Assembly (NCBI RefSeq): GCF_029360705.1
Contig: NZ_JARKMX010000008.1
Span: 1 to 64,000, forward strand
Origin: Paraflavitalea pollutisoli
GTDB lineage: Bacteria > Bacteroidota > Bacteroidia > Chitinophagales > Chitinophagaceae
Length of the DNA stretch: 64,000 nucleotides
Direction of reading: 5' to 3'
The position numbers and the translations under genes are program-made. The notes beneath the pieces are model-generated. The model was not told the origin of the DNA. It saw only the letters and a list, made by a program, of their open reading frames with translations, and did not search any database. Each line of letters starts with the position of its first letter. The first letter of the stretch is position 1. Shown here in pieces: positions 8,992 through 16,916 of the stretch.

Positions 8992-9146
8992 AAAATTGTA
9001 TTGTGCGGCAAGTGATTACACTGCAATTTTACAAAACGTTTGAGGGAACATTTAAACAGTCGTCGTATTTTAATCGAATGCCTTTATGAAGCTGGATGAC
9101 CTTCGGGTTGTCTATCGACCGGCCTCCGTAGGGCCGGTTTTTTTTG
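8992..9146 (+). ncRNA. Candidate small RNA or leader ending in tandem hairpins
   Basis: No plus-strand gene precedes this stretch, yet it ends in two consecutive hairpins. The first is a 9-bp stem capped by a TTCG tetraloop (9093-9114). The second is a GC stem followed by eight T residues (9118-9146). This is the usual 3' end of a bacterial small RNA or of an attenuated leader. The 5' end given is arbitrary, because I see no exact promoter. The only plus-strand reading frame nearby is the 32-codon one at 9376. Confidence 0.35.
9118..9146 (+). terminator. Orphan plus-strand intrinsic terminator
   Basis: Seven-bp stem ACCGGCC (9118-9124) / GGCCGGT (9132-9138) followed by an uninterrupted T-run (9138-9146). 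The opposite strand has no T-run, so the direction is plus. The genes upstream (penicillin acylase and others) run on the minus strand. Confidence 0.75.
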
Positions 9147-9375
9147 GTACGAGGGGCTGTTATCGTCAGCATTCACCCTGGTTTGGCGCCCATTGGGCGA
9201 TGATTCTTTTCCATTCCCCGATGCTCTGTAGAGATTGGTCGACAAGTGCTTCACCGTTAGGAATATAGGCAGCACACTTTTTATTATAATTTATACGTTA
9301 TAGGATTTGTAAGTTATTTTGAGCTGCCTTAACTTGCAGCTCTATCCAATTCCAAATCCCCCAAACTCGCTTAAC

Positions 9376-9474
9376 ATGAAAAAGTCATCTACCTCCAACA
9401 AGATCTTCCGCCTGAAAAAGTTTGCTGGTGTTACCCTCGTATGCTGCCTGTTTGTAGTAGGCCTCATTATGTAG
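9376..9474 (+). CDS. Candidate 32-residue single-pass membrane peptide
   Basis: An ATG frame of 32 codons ending in TAG. The N-terminal half is very basic (MKKSSTSNKIFRLKKF), followed by one hydrophobic stretch (GVTLVCCLFVVGLIM) long enough to insert in the membrane. It is alone on the plus strand between the orphan terminator and the convergent BioF-like gene. It could be a real small membrane protein, or a chance frame resembling a signal peptide. No family is recognised and there is no clear ribosome binding site, which is common in this phylum. Confidence 0.35.
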   Translation: MKKSSTSNKIFRLKKFAGVTLVCCLFVVGLIM

Positions 9475-9594
9475 GACCGGATCTTTCCTCCTTACTATAT
9501 TATCAATGACTGTCCCGTTTGAACCGGGCTGCTCCTCGTTTATTGCCTGAACGGAAGGGTTTCCTTTTATGGTTGTACCTGCTCACCAGGTGGG

Positions 9595-10701
9595 TCAGGT
9601 GGTTTTACAGAGTTCCTGTATCAGCCGATCGACTTCTGTGGCGGTATTGAAGGCGTGCAACACGATGCGCAGTCTTTCACTGCCCTGAGGTACTGTGGGC
9701 GACTGGATGGGCCTTACGTCTAGTTGAGCTGCCTGTAACCGGGCTGCCACCCTGCGCACGGTTTCATTGCCGGGAATGATGACGACCTGAATGGGCGTTG
9801 TCGACGGTAGTTTTTGAAACGGTAGCGTAGCGGCCTGGAACTGTGCGATCAATTGTCGCAAGCGTTGTCTTTCTGCCTGCAATTGCGGTATCAATCCGTA
9901 AGCAGTACGAATGGCGGCGACGCTGCTTTCGGGTAGCGCAGTAGTATAAATGAAGGGACGGGAAAAATTGATGAGGTATTGTCGCAGGGTATCGCTGCCC
10001 AGTATCACGGCGCCATGGCAACCAACGGCCTTGCCGAAGGTGTGGACGCGGGCAAAGCAGTCGTCCTGCAGGCCCAATGCCTGCACCAGCCCCTGCCCTT
10101 TGGGGCCAACTACGCCGGTGGCATGTGCTTCGTCGACGATGAGGTGTGCACCGTATTGCCGGCAACTGTGCACCATGGCTGCGAGTGGCGCCTCGTCACC
10201 ATCCATAGAGAAGACCGATTCGGTCACGACAAAGATATTGCCGGTGGCCGTCTGCAGTCTTTTATCCAACGCCGCCACGTCATTGTGGGCAAATGAAAAA
10301 GCGCGGGCGAAGCTGAGGCGGATGCCGTCGCGCAGCGAAGCGTGTATCAGGGTATCATAAATAATAGTGTCTCCCCGTTGTGGCACGCAACTCAGCAGGC
10401 CGAGGTTGGCATCGTAGCCTGAATTGAACAGCAGGGCTGCCGGTGCTTCATGAAAACCGGCCAGGAGGTTTTCCAATGCTTCGATGGCCGGGTAATTGCC
10501 GGCCAGCAGGCGCGACCCGCCCGACCCATGTGGTGCGGCAGCATCCTCGCTACTCATCGTTTTTTCGATCAGGCCGCCGTAGATCATGCCAAGGTAGTCG
10601 TTGGAACAGAAATCCGTTTTGCCTTCCGGCAGCCGGAGCTGTCGCAAAGATTGTGTGGCCTGTCGTTCCTGCAATGGCTGGTGGAGGAATGCTTCTTTCA
10701 T
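9595..10701 (-). CDS. bioF: BioF-like alpha-oxoamine synthase (8-amino-7-oxononanoate synthase)
   Basis: A PLP-dependent fold-type I enzyme of about 368 residues. It condenses an amino acid with an acyl-CoA/ACP; in biotin synthesis, alanine plus pimeloyl thioester gives 8-amino-7-oxononanoate. Visible landmarks are SNDYLG, GSGGSRLLAGN, LFNSGYDANLG, the cofactor Asp in LIVDEAHATG, and the Schiff-base lysine in HTFGKAVGCHGA (Lys224). The ATG at 10701 (MKEAFLHQPL) fits the family better than one 11 codons upstream. No other bio genes lie in the window, so a relative acting on another substrate (KBL/SPT-like) is possible; the overall motif set favours BioF. It diverges from miaE across 74 bases. 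Confidence 0.8.
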   Translation of the reverse strand: MKEAFLHQPLQERQATQSLRQLRLPEGKTDFCSNDYLGMIYGGLIEKTMSSEDAAAPHGSGGSRLLAGNYPAIEALENLLAGFHEAPAALLFNSGYDANLGLLSCVPQRGDTIIYDTLIHASLRDGIRLSFARAFSFAHNDVAALDKRLQTATGNIFVVTESVFSMDGDEAPLAAMVHSCRQYGAHLIVDEAHATGVVGPKGQGLVQALGLQDDCFARVHTFGKAVGCHGAVILGSDTLRQYLINFSRPFIYTTALPESSVAAIRTAYGLIPQLQAERQRLRQLIAQFQAATLPFQKLPSTTPIQVVIIPGNETVRRVAARLQAAQLDVRPIQSPTVPQGSERLRIVLHAFNTATEVDRLIQELCKTT

Positions 10702-10763
10702 GACGGCGCCGAAGCTACTGCTTTTTGCGGGCATCGATGCCGGAAAGGGTGCGTGGTTTTCTT

Positions 10764-10771
10764 TAACTTGC
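10764..10771 (+). promoter_or_regulatory. -7-like element abutting the miaE start
   Basis: TAACTTGC lies only four bases (GCCC) before the miaE ATG. The identical octamer with NCCC and ATGG follows the same spacing at 12948-12955. If these are -7 elements, transcription would start at or just inside the coding region, giving leaderless mRNA. No clear -33 TTG is present. Confidence 0.3.
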
Positions 10772-10775
10772 GCCC

Positions 10776-11381
10776 ATGGAAACGAACGACGTCAAGAACA
10801 TTCTTGGATTGCAGTTGCCGACCGACCCCCGTTGGGTAGACCTGGCCAGTATTTCGCTGGAGGACATCCTGACGGATCACGCTTATTGCGAGCAGAAAGC
10901 GGCCACCAGCTGTATATCCCTGATCCAGCGGTATAGTGAGAAAGAGAAACTGGTGCGTGAGTTGTCGCCGATCGTGACCGAAGAATGGGGGCATTTCCGC
11001 CTGGTGCTGGCCGAGCTCGACAAACGCAATTTAAAACTGGGGCGTCAGCGCCGCGATATGTATGTGAACGAGTTGATGAAGTTCGAGAAGAAAGGCGGCA
11101 ATCCAGATGAGCGTTTCCTCGACAAGCTGCTGATCTTTGCACTGATCGAAGCCCGCAGCTGCGAGCGCTTCAAGCGCCTGAGCGAAGGACTGGAAGACCC
11201 CTACCTGCGCAAATTCTACCGCCGCTTTATGGAAAGTGAAGCGGGGCATTACCACCTGTTCATTGAATTGTCCGAAACCTATCTCGATAAGGCGATGGTG
11301 CGCACGCGCTGGCAGGAATGGCTGACGTACGAAGCGGAGATCATTCAGCACCTGGAGGTGCGCGGCGACCGGATGCATTAG
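10776..11381 (+). CDS. miaE: tRNA 2-methylthio-N6-isopentenyladenosine hydroxylase MiaE
   Basis: A 201-residue non-haem diiron monooxygenase that hydroxylates the isopentenyl group of ms2i6A37 in tRNA. The four-helix ferritin-like fold carries the expected iron ligands: Glu39 (AYCEQKAA), Glu70/His73 (EEWGHF), Glu125 (IEARSCERF) and Glu155/His158 (ESEAGHYH). It is full length. The start at 10776 follows a -7-like element by four bases. Its stop lies nine bases upstream of the recF start, so the two genes may be co-transcribed. With trhO this is the second O2-dependent tRNA-modifying enzyme in the window. Confidence 0.93.
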   Translation: METNDVKNILGLQLPTDPRWVDLASISLEDILTDHAYCEQKAATSCISLIQRYSEKEKLVRELSPIVTEEWGHFRLVLAELDKRNLKLGRQRRDMYVNELMKFEKKGGNPDERFLDKLLIFALIEARSCERFKRLSEGLEDPYLRKFYRRFMESEAGHYHLFIELSETYLDKAMVRTRWQEWLTYEAEIIQHLEVRGDRMH

Positions 11382-11389
11382 ATTTTCGG

Positions 11390-12487
11390 ATGTATATTGC
11401 AGCCTTGTTAAAGCTGGATTCCATATCACTGGTTCAATTCAAGAACTACCAACAAACCTCTTTTTCTTTTCAGCAACGGATCGTTGGAATTGCCGGTAAA
11501 AATGGCGTGGGCAAGACCAACCTGCTCGATGCTATTTACTATTGTTGTTTTACCAAAAGCTATTTTGCGCGTTCCGATAGCCAAAATGTCTTACGCGGCG
11601 CGGCCGGTTTCCGCATCGAAGCGCATTTTACGTTGCAGGGTGAACCGTTGAAGATAGTTTGTATACTCCGGGAGAACGGTAAAAAAGAGTTCCTGGTCAA
11701 TGACGAGCCTTACGAAAAGTTGGCGCAGCACATCGGGCGCCTGCCTTGTGTTATCATTGCACCCGACGACATTCAGATCATTACGGGTGGCAGTGAAGAC
11801 CGGCGCCGGTTTCTGGATATGTTATTGTCGCAACTCGATGCCACCTACCTGCAGCAGCTGATCGACTACAACCGGGTGCTGCAGCAGCGCAACAGTTTCC
11901 TGAAATCCATTGCTGAAAAAAGATTGACCGATACGAGCCTGCTGGATGTGTACGATCGCCAGCTGGTGTACTATGGTAATTATGTGTTTGAAAAACGTCG
12001 GCAATTTTTGGCCGAATTTATCCCAGCCGTTCAACGTTCTTACCGGCATATTGCAGGGGTGGATGAACAATTGGACATTGATTACGAAAGTCAGCTGTTA
12101 CAGCAACCACTCGCTGATCTGTTTTTCCGATTTCGGGAAAAAGATATTCTGTTGCAAAGAACTACTACGGGTATTCACAAGGACGATCTCGACATTCGCT
12201 TTCAGCAACAGCCTTTCAAGCAAATAGCCTCGCAGGGGCAACGCAAGAGTTTGTTGTTTGCACTCAAACTGGCTGAATTTGAAGCGCTAAAGACGGCGAA
12301 AGGATTCGCTCCCCTCCTGTTGCTCGATGATGTGTTCGAAAAGCTGGATGAGCAACGTATGCACAACCTGCTGGGTGAGGTATGTGTTAAAAACAAAGGG
12401 CAGCTTTTTATCAGCGATACGCACGCCGAACGAATCAACCGGCATTTCTCCCAACTCACCGACACTTTTCAGGTCATTGGTCTATAA
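11390..12487 (+). CDS. recF: DNA replication and repair protein RecF
   Basis: A 365-residue SMC-like ATPase that helps load RecA at single-strand gaps. Walker A is GKNGVGKTN with Lys42, the signature stretch is SQGQRKSLLFALKLAEF, and Walker B is LLLLDDVFEKLD. The N-terminal SISLVQFKNYQQTSF strand is typical. The ATG at 11390 gives the canonical N-terminus; the frame is open 24 codons further upstream inside miaE, but that part is not RecF-like. It heads a plus-strand run with a small unknown and a DUF721/DciA gene, a neighbourhood known from other bacteria where recF lies near replication genes. Confidence 0.95.
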   Translation: MYIAALLKLDSISLVQFKNYQQTSFSFQQRIVGIAGKNGVGKTNLLDAIYYCCFTKSYFARSDSQNVLRGAAGFRIEAHFTLQGEPLKIVCILRENGKKEFLVNDEPYEKLAQHIGRLPCVIIAPDDIQIITGGSEDRRRFLDMLLSQLDATYLQQLIDYNRVLQQRNSFLKSIAEKRLTDTSLLDVYDRQLVYYGNYVFEKRRQFLAEFIPAVQRSYRHIAGVDEQLDIDYESQLLQQPLADLFFRFREKDILLQRTTTGIHKDDLDIRFQQQPFKQIASQGQRKSLLFALKLAEFEALKTAKGFAPLLLLDDVFEKLDEQRMHNLLGEVCVKNKGQLFISDTHAERINRHFSQLTDTFQVIGL

Positions 12488-12580
12488 ACGTGTGGAAAAA
12501 ACATTATTAAAACTTAAATTGGGTTATTAAAATCTGGTTATAAAAACGTATATTCACAATAAGGAGAAGAACGATTGCTT

Positions 12581-12934
12581 ATGACTAATTCAATTGAGTC
12601 TATCATTTCCTTTTTGGAAGAGACTACCGACCCACGTGTTGCCTATTTTTCTTACACAAGCGATGAAGCTGGCGAGTCAGGCGCGATCAGTGCCAATAAA
12701 GAAGGGCTTCGTCTGTATGCACTGGAATTACTACAGAAATCGATGGAGATGGAACGAATGCCGCGGCAAAACAGTATGCTGCTGTGTCCACGTGAGTGGA
12801 TGGTGAGTGAAACGGGTTATAACCTCATTAGTTGCGTAAGGCCTCAGTATCATGCCCGTGAAACGATCCTGCGCAACAGCGAACAAAATATGTATGCACC
12901 GGATAATCCGCGCGATCCCCGTTTCAGATTGTAA
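12581..12934 (+). CDS. Small soluble protein of unknown function between recF and dciA-like gene
   Basis: A 117-residue, mostly charged protein with no signal or membrane segment. The start is ATG 12581, with purine-rich AAGGAGAAGAA about 10 bases before it, an unusually good ribosome-binding-like site for this phylum. The frame continues two codons upstream (TTG CTT), but ATG is preferred. The middle (NKEGLRLYALELLQKSMEM) is predicted helical; the end is DNPRDPRFRL. I recognise no domain. Its place between recF and the DUF721 gene, all plus strand with gaps of 93 and 25 bases, suggests a DNA-metabolism setting but proves nothing. Confidence 0.7.
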   Translation: MTNSIESIISFLEETTDPRVAYFSYTSDEAGESGAISANKEGLRLYALELLQKSMEMERMPRQNSMLLCPREWMVSETGYNLISCVRPQYHARETILRNSEQNMYAPDNPRDPRFRL

Positions 12935-12947
12935 AGGTATTTCTTCC

Positions 12948-12955
12948 TAACTTGC
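12948..12955 (+). promoter_or_regulatory. -7-like element abutting the DUF721 start
   Basis: TAACTTGC followed by ACCC and ATGG, the same arrangement as before miaE. A TTG at 12929-12931 gives a 16-base spacer, shorter than the usual 19-21. Treat as a possible promoter with an almost leaderless transcript. Confidence 0.3.
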
Positions 12956-12959
12956 ACCC

Positions 12960-13241
12960 ATGGGACAGTATTCGATGAGTGATGCGTTGAAGCATTTTAT
13001 GAAGAACCCGCGTATCAAGGGTTCGATGCAGGCTTTGCAAATAGAAGATGTTTGGGAAAACCTGATGGGCAAAACCATTGCTAAATACACGGATAAGATC
13101 CAGATCTACGGTACTACTCTATACATTACCACCACTGTGGCTCCCCTCAAACAAGAATTGCTTTACCAAAAAGAGCAGATCGTAGCCCGCGTCAATGAAG
13201 CGTTGGGTGAAAACACCGTCAAAGAAGTAGTGATCAAATAA
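12960..13241 (+). CDS. DUF721 (DciA-like) protein
   Basis: A 93-residue single-domain DUF721 protein. Typical features are an N-terminal helix, IEDVWENLMGKTIAKYT, and the strand-rich LYITTTVAPLKQELLYQKE segment, ending EVVIK. The family includes DciA, the ancestral loader/operator of the replicative helicase DnaB in bacteria lacking DnaC. Whether this short Bacteroidota version loads helicase is inference; its location after recF fits. It converges on the OppB-type permease with only two bases between the stop codons. Confidence 0.85.
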   Translation: MGQYSMSDALKHFMKNPRIKGSMQALQIEDVWENLMGKTIAKYTDKIQIYGTTLYITTTVAPLKQELLYQKEQIVARVNEALGENTVKEVVIK

Positions 13242-13243
13242 AT

Positions 13244-14293
13244 TTATTGAAGTCTTACCCTGGGATCTACTACGCCATAGAGCATATCGGCGAGTATGTT
13301 GACCAGTATGAAGAAAAAGGATGTGATGAGTACAGACCCCATCACCACGGGAAAGTCGAGCTTTTCCAGGGCGTCTACCGTTACTTTTCCAATGCCTTTC
13401 CAACCGAAAATATACTCCACAAAAAAGGCGCCGGCCAGCAGTTCGGCAAACCAACCGGTGATTGCCGTGATGACCGGATTGAGTGCATTACGCAAAGCAT
13501 GTTTCAAGATGACGGAGCGGCGGCTCAATCCTTTGGCATAAGCCGTACGGATATAATCCTGGTTGAGCACATCGAGCATGGAGCCGCGGGTTAACTGGGT
13601 AATGATCGCGAGTGGTCGTATGCCGAGGGTGAAGGAGGGCAAGATCAGGTTGCGAAGTTGCAGCTCACGGTGCCAGCCAGGTGGTGTGGTATCGAACAAG
13701 GTGCCCGTCATACCCAGGCCGGTATAATCGCTGAGTACAAATCCAAACAGGTAGGCGATGATGATGCCCATGAAGAACGATGGTGCCGATATACCAAGTA
13801 CACTGGCGAAGATGGCGCTGGTATCCATCCAGGTATCCTTTTTCACGGCAGCGATGACACCGAGCGGTATCCCAATGGCAATCGCAATGAGTATGGCGGC
13901 CAGCGCCAGTACCAGGGTGCCGGGCAGGGCTTCCATCAATACCTGCCACACTTCTTTTTTTGTTTGGTACGAGCGGCGCAGGTAAGGCACTTTCAATCCC
14001 ACCTTGGTGTCACCGCCGACAAACCAGCCTTTCAGTTGTTTTTTGTCGATCTCTTCCTGCGTATGAACGGCCACCGGCGACACGTCGTTGAGGTACAGTG
14101 CAAATTGTTTCCACACCGGCTGGTCGAGGTAGAGTTCCTTGCGAATGTTGTCGCGGGTGGCGGCATCGGCGCTCTGTCCGAGTATCAATCGTGAGGGATC
14201 ACCAAAACCCTGAAACAGGAAGAACACCAATACGACCACCCCCAGCATTACCAGGAGGCCATAGATCATTCTTTTGGTGAAATACCCGATCAA
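13244..14293 (-). CDS. ABC transporter permease, OppB/DppB type
   Basis: A 349-residue inner-membrane permease of the peptide/nickel (Dpp/Opp) importer class, with six predicted helices. The N-terminal part (DPSRLILGQSADAATRDNIR, then YLDQPVWKQF) and the coupling-helix EAA motif (QDYIRTAYAKGLSRRSVILK) are classic for DppB. An enlarged segment (about 70-100, with VAVHTQEEIDKKQLKGWF) sits between the first helix and the core, as in Bacteroidota homologues. No second permease, ATPase or binding protein is encoded nearby, so partners must be elsewhere. It follows the BT_3928 gene by 30 bases and is probably co-transcribed. Confidence 0.9.
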   Translation of the reverse strand: MIGYFTKRMIYGLLVMLGVVVLVFFLFQGFGDPSRLILGQSADAATRDNIRKELYLDQPVWKQFALYLNDVSPVAVHTQEEIDKKQLKGWFVGGDTKVGLKVPYLRRSYQTKKEVWQVLMEALPGTLVLALAAILIAIAIGIPLGVIAAVKKDTWMDTSAIFASVLGISAPSFFMGIIIAYLFGFVLSDYTGLGMTGTLFDTTPPGWHRELQLRNLILPSFTLGIRPLAIITQLTRGSMLDVLNQDYIRTAYAKGLSRRSVILKHALRNALNPVITAITGWFAELLAGAFFVEYIFGWKGIGKVTVDALEKLDFPVVMGSVLITSFFFILVNILADMLYGVVDPRVRLQ

Positions 14294-14323
14294 ATTGTTG
14301 TTGGTTGTTGGTGTACGGAAAGT

Positions 14324-15469
14324 TTACTGGCCGGCGGGCGGATTGGCTTTCAGGGCCATCAATACAGGCATGGCCCTGGCCAGGTCGGAATAACTCCATT
14401 TACCCACGATGGTGCCCTGTTTGATCAGGAACAGCGTAGGATTGGCGCGTGCCGCTGTTTTGAGGGCTACGGGATCGAGGTGCAGCGGCAACAGTTTTTG
14501 AAAAACGGCCGGTGACTGCGGATCGAGTACTTCCTCTACGGCGAGACTGGTGACCAGGAAGCCGCGGATATTTTTCTGGGTGGCGGTTTGCAGCAACACC
14601 TCCATGGCTTGCGTCCAATCGCCTTTGTTGTAATCGTGTTTCAGGAACAGGTATAGCTGGTAGCGGTCTTCCTGCAACAGGGCCTGTGTGGTGTCGTTCT
14701 TAAAGAAAGTTTGCAGCGAAAAATCGTTGATCTTGGGCGTTGCATTGCCTTTCCGTACCACCTTGTCGTACCGCTTCACGAATTTATACAGCGAATCGTC
14801 GAAATCGTCGGGGAACTGGGCAGCGGTAAACTCCACGTCTTTACCGTCTTTGTTGTACACGAAACTGATGACGGTACTATCGGGAATAGCTCCGGCAGGC
14901 ACCTTCATTTTCTCGGGAATATTGTTGCCGATCTTGTAAGGCAGGCAATCTACCACCGGCAGGTGCAGCAGCACATACCATTGAATGGCGAATGAAAAGA
15001 TGGTGGCAAAAAACAGGATCGCCACGCTGGCGAAACTGGGCATGGAAGGTTTGATCTTGTTGCGGTTGAGGAAGATCACGCCGATCAATACGAGCAGGAT
15101 CAGGTCTTTCATGAAGGACTGATCCGCGGTGAGCGGAATACAATCACCAAAGCAACCACACTCGCGCACTTTATCGGAGAAATGAGCATATCCTGTCAGG
15201 AAGGTGAAAAAGACGATCAGGATCAACAGCAGCCAGCTGAACAGGCGCATCTGCCAGCCCACCAGTACTGCCACGCCGGCAATGATCTCGAAGGCGATCA
15301 TCGCGACAGAAAAGGCCAGCGTATAATTATCCAGAAAACCCCATCCCCAGATCTCGAAGAACTCCTGCATTTTGTAGCTGAGGCCCAGGGGGTCATTGGC
15401 TTTTACCAATCCGGAGAAGATAAAGAGCACGCCTACGATGATCCGGGATATATTGAGGATGTATTTCAT
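14324..15469 (-). CDS. BT_3928 family DoxX/MauE-like membrane protein with thioredoxin-like tail
   Basis: A 381-residue protein. The N-terminal third is a DoxX/MauE-type four-helix domain (helices about 8-24, 48-68, 75-92 and 120-137) with a conserved CGCFGDC motif near 107-113, suggesting a redox role. A fifth helix (about 145-170) leads to a periplasmic region of about 200 residues. Its end (LFLIKQGTIVGKWSYSDL) resembles the last strands of a thioredoxin-like fold. The family name comes from Bacteroides; the function is not established. Upstream is a 193-base gap, and the divergent transglutaminase operon lies beyond it. Confidence 0.82.
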   Translation of the reverse strand: MKYILNISRIIVGVLFIFSGLVKANDPLGLSYKMQEFFEIWGWGFLDNYTLAFSVAMIAFEIIAGVAVLVGWQMRLFSWLLLILIVFFTFLTGYAHFSDKVRECGCFGDCIPLTADQSFMKDLILLVLIGVIFLNRNKIKPSMPSFASVAILFFATIFSFAIQWYVLLHLPVVDCLPYKIGNNIPEKMKVPAGAIPDSTVISFVYNKDGKDVEFTAAQFPDDFDDSLYKFVKRYDKVVRKGNATPKINDFSLQTFFKNDTTQALLQEDRYQLYLFLKHDYNKGDWTQAMEVLLQTATQKNIRGFLVTSLAVEEVLDPQSPAVFQKLLPLHLDPVALKTAARANPTLFLIKQGTIVGKWSYSDLARAMPVLMALKANPPAGQ

Positions 15470-15662
15470 GTTTAAAACGGATAGCGATTAAGTACTGCAA
15501 GATAAGGGTTATGATCTTATTGCGGCGGTCGTGCTACCAATTCAAGCGGAGGCATACCCGATCCTCGGCGAAAATACCCCGATTCACATCGGTCGTGGCC
15601 GGTTGACCGGTAAGTAACATTTTGCAGGCTGTAACGTCATACGCAAACTAAATCTGTAAATC

Positions 15663-16916
15663 ATGATGTATGTTCACGCGCGGCTCCTGCCGTTGTTGCT
15701 TGTTTTGCTGGCTTTTAACGGTGTACGCGCCCAGGGCCCTACCCCGCCCGATTTTGGACAATATGTCCGGGAGCAACATAAATTATTCACCGCCTTGTAC
15801 GAAAAACGGGATGCTGCCGGGTATACCCGCCTGATGGACGGCTGGCTGCAGCGATACGCGCAATTACCCGATTCGCTGCAAAAGCAATTCAAGCCATCGC
15901 TGATCAATGTGTACTACCGACTGTCGTGCACGTACGCGCAGCTGCGCCAAAAAGGCCCGGCGCTGGACTACCTGCAACGCTCCATACAAGCGGGTAATAA
16001 CAATTATTCTTATATGCAGCAGGATAGCGCCCTGAACGGATTGCGGCAGGATCCCCAATTTATCGCCCTGATGGAACCCTTGCGGGCCACGGGCGATTTT
16101 ATGTACATACTGCGCCGGGGCGGTGCCTACAATGCCAAAGACCAACGTGCCTTGCCGGCTTTCACCTATCAATCGGCCGCCGACTCCAACCTGACCGCGC
16201 TGCGTACGGGATTCAACCTCGACTCCGTTGCCGGTAAAGGCAGTGAGGTATCGAAGGTGCTGAACCTGTTGCATTGGGTGCACGAACTGATCCCGCATGA
16301 TGGTAATCACGAAAACCCGCCGGTGCGCAATGCCCTGGCGATGATCGGGGTCTGCAAGTCAGAAAAACGAGGCTTGAATTGCCGGGGCCTGTCGACCGTG
16401 TTGAACGAATGTTACCTTGCGATGGGCTTTAAATCGAGGTTGGTTACCTGCCTGCCGAAGGATAGCCTGGGTACCGATTTCGATTGTCATGTCATCAATG
16501 TCGTGTACATCCCGTCGTTGAAAAAATGGATCTGGACCGACCCTACCCAGGATGCCTATGTGATGAATGAAAAGGGCGACTTGCTCGACATCCGGGAAGT
16601 GCGGGAGCGATTGATCAACGGGCAGCCGCTGATCCTGAACCCCACGGCCAACTGGAACCACCAGGTATCCGCGGTGAAGGAACAGTACCTTTACCAGTAT
16701 ATGGCCAAGAACCTGTATAGGCTGCAATGTCCCGTCAACAGTAAGTACAATATGGAGCTCGGGGAGCCGGGTAAAACCATTCAGTACATTCAACTGCTGC
16801 CGCTGGATTATTTCAAACAGGATCCGGCCGTACGTACTTCGACTACCAAAAGCGGAACAAAGTATGAATATTATAACACCAATAACCCCGATGCCTTCTG
16901 GCAATTACCGTTATGA
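15663..16916 (+). CDS. Exported transglutaminase-like protein
   Basis: A 417-residue protein with a signal peptide (about 1-23, ending GVRAQ) and a C-terminal transglutaminase-like (papain-fold) domain. The catalytic triad is visible: Cys240 (RGLNCRGLSTVLNE), His276 (DCHVINVVY) and Asp293 (WIWTDPTQDAY). The first 150 residues are helical and TPR-like, including a paired NGLRQDPQFIALMEPL motif. Members act as proteases, transglutaminases or deamidases; the actual reaction is unknown. Its stop overlaps the start of the histidine kinase by four bases (ATGA), so expression is translationally coupled. A second ATG three bases downstream could be the true start. Confidence 0.85.
   Translation: MMYVHARLLPLLLVLLAFNGVRAQGPTPPDFGQYVREQHKLFTALYEKRDAAGYTRLMDGWLQRYAQLPDSLQKQFKPSLINVYYRLSCTYAQLRQKGPALDYLQRSIQAGNNNYSYMQQDSALNGLRQDPQFIALMEPLRATGDFMYILRRGGAYNAKDQRALPAFTYQSAADSNLTALRTGFNLDSVAGKGSEVSKVLNLLHWVHELIPHDGNHENPPVRNALAMIGVCKSEKRGLNCRGLSTVLNECYLAMGFKSRLVTCLPKDSLGTDFDCHVINVVYIPSLKKWIWTDPTQDAYVMNEKGDLLDIREVRERLINGQPLILNPTANWNHQVSAVKEQYLYQYMAKNLYRLQCPVNSKYNMELGEPGKTIQYIQLLPLDYFKQDPAVRTSTTKSGTKYEYYNTNNPDAFWQLPL

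Noticed and set aside
13244-14293. Complete peptide ABC importer
   Set aside because: Only one permease is present; no ATPase, second permease or binding protein in the window.
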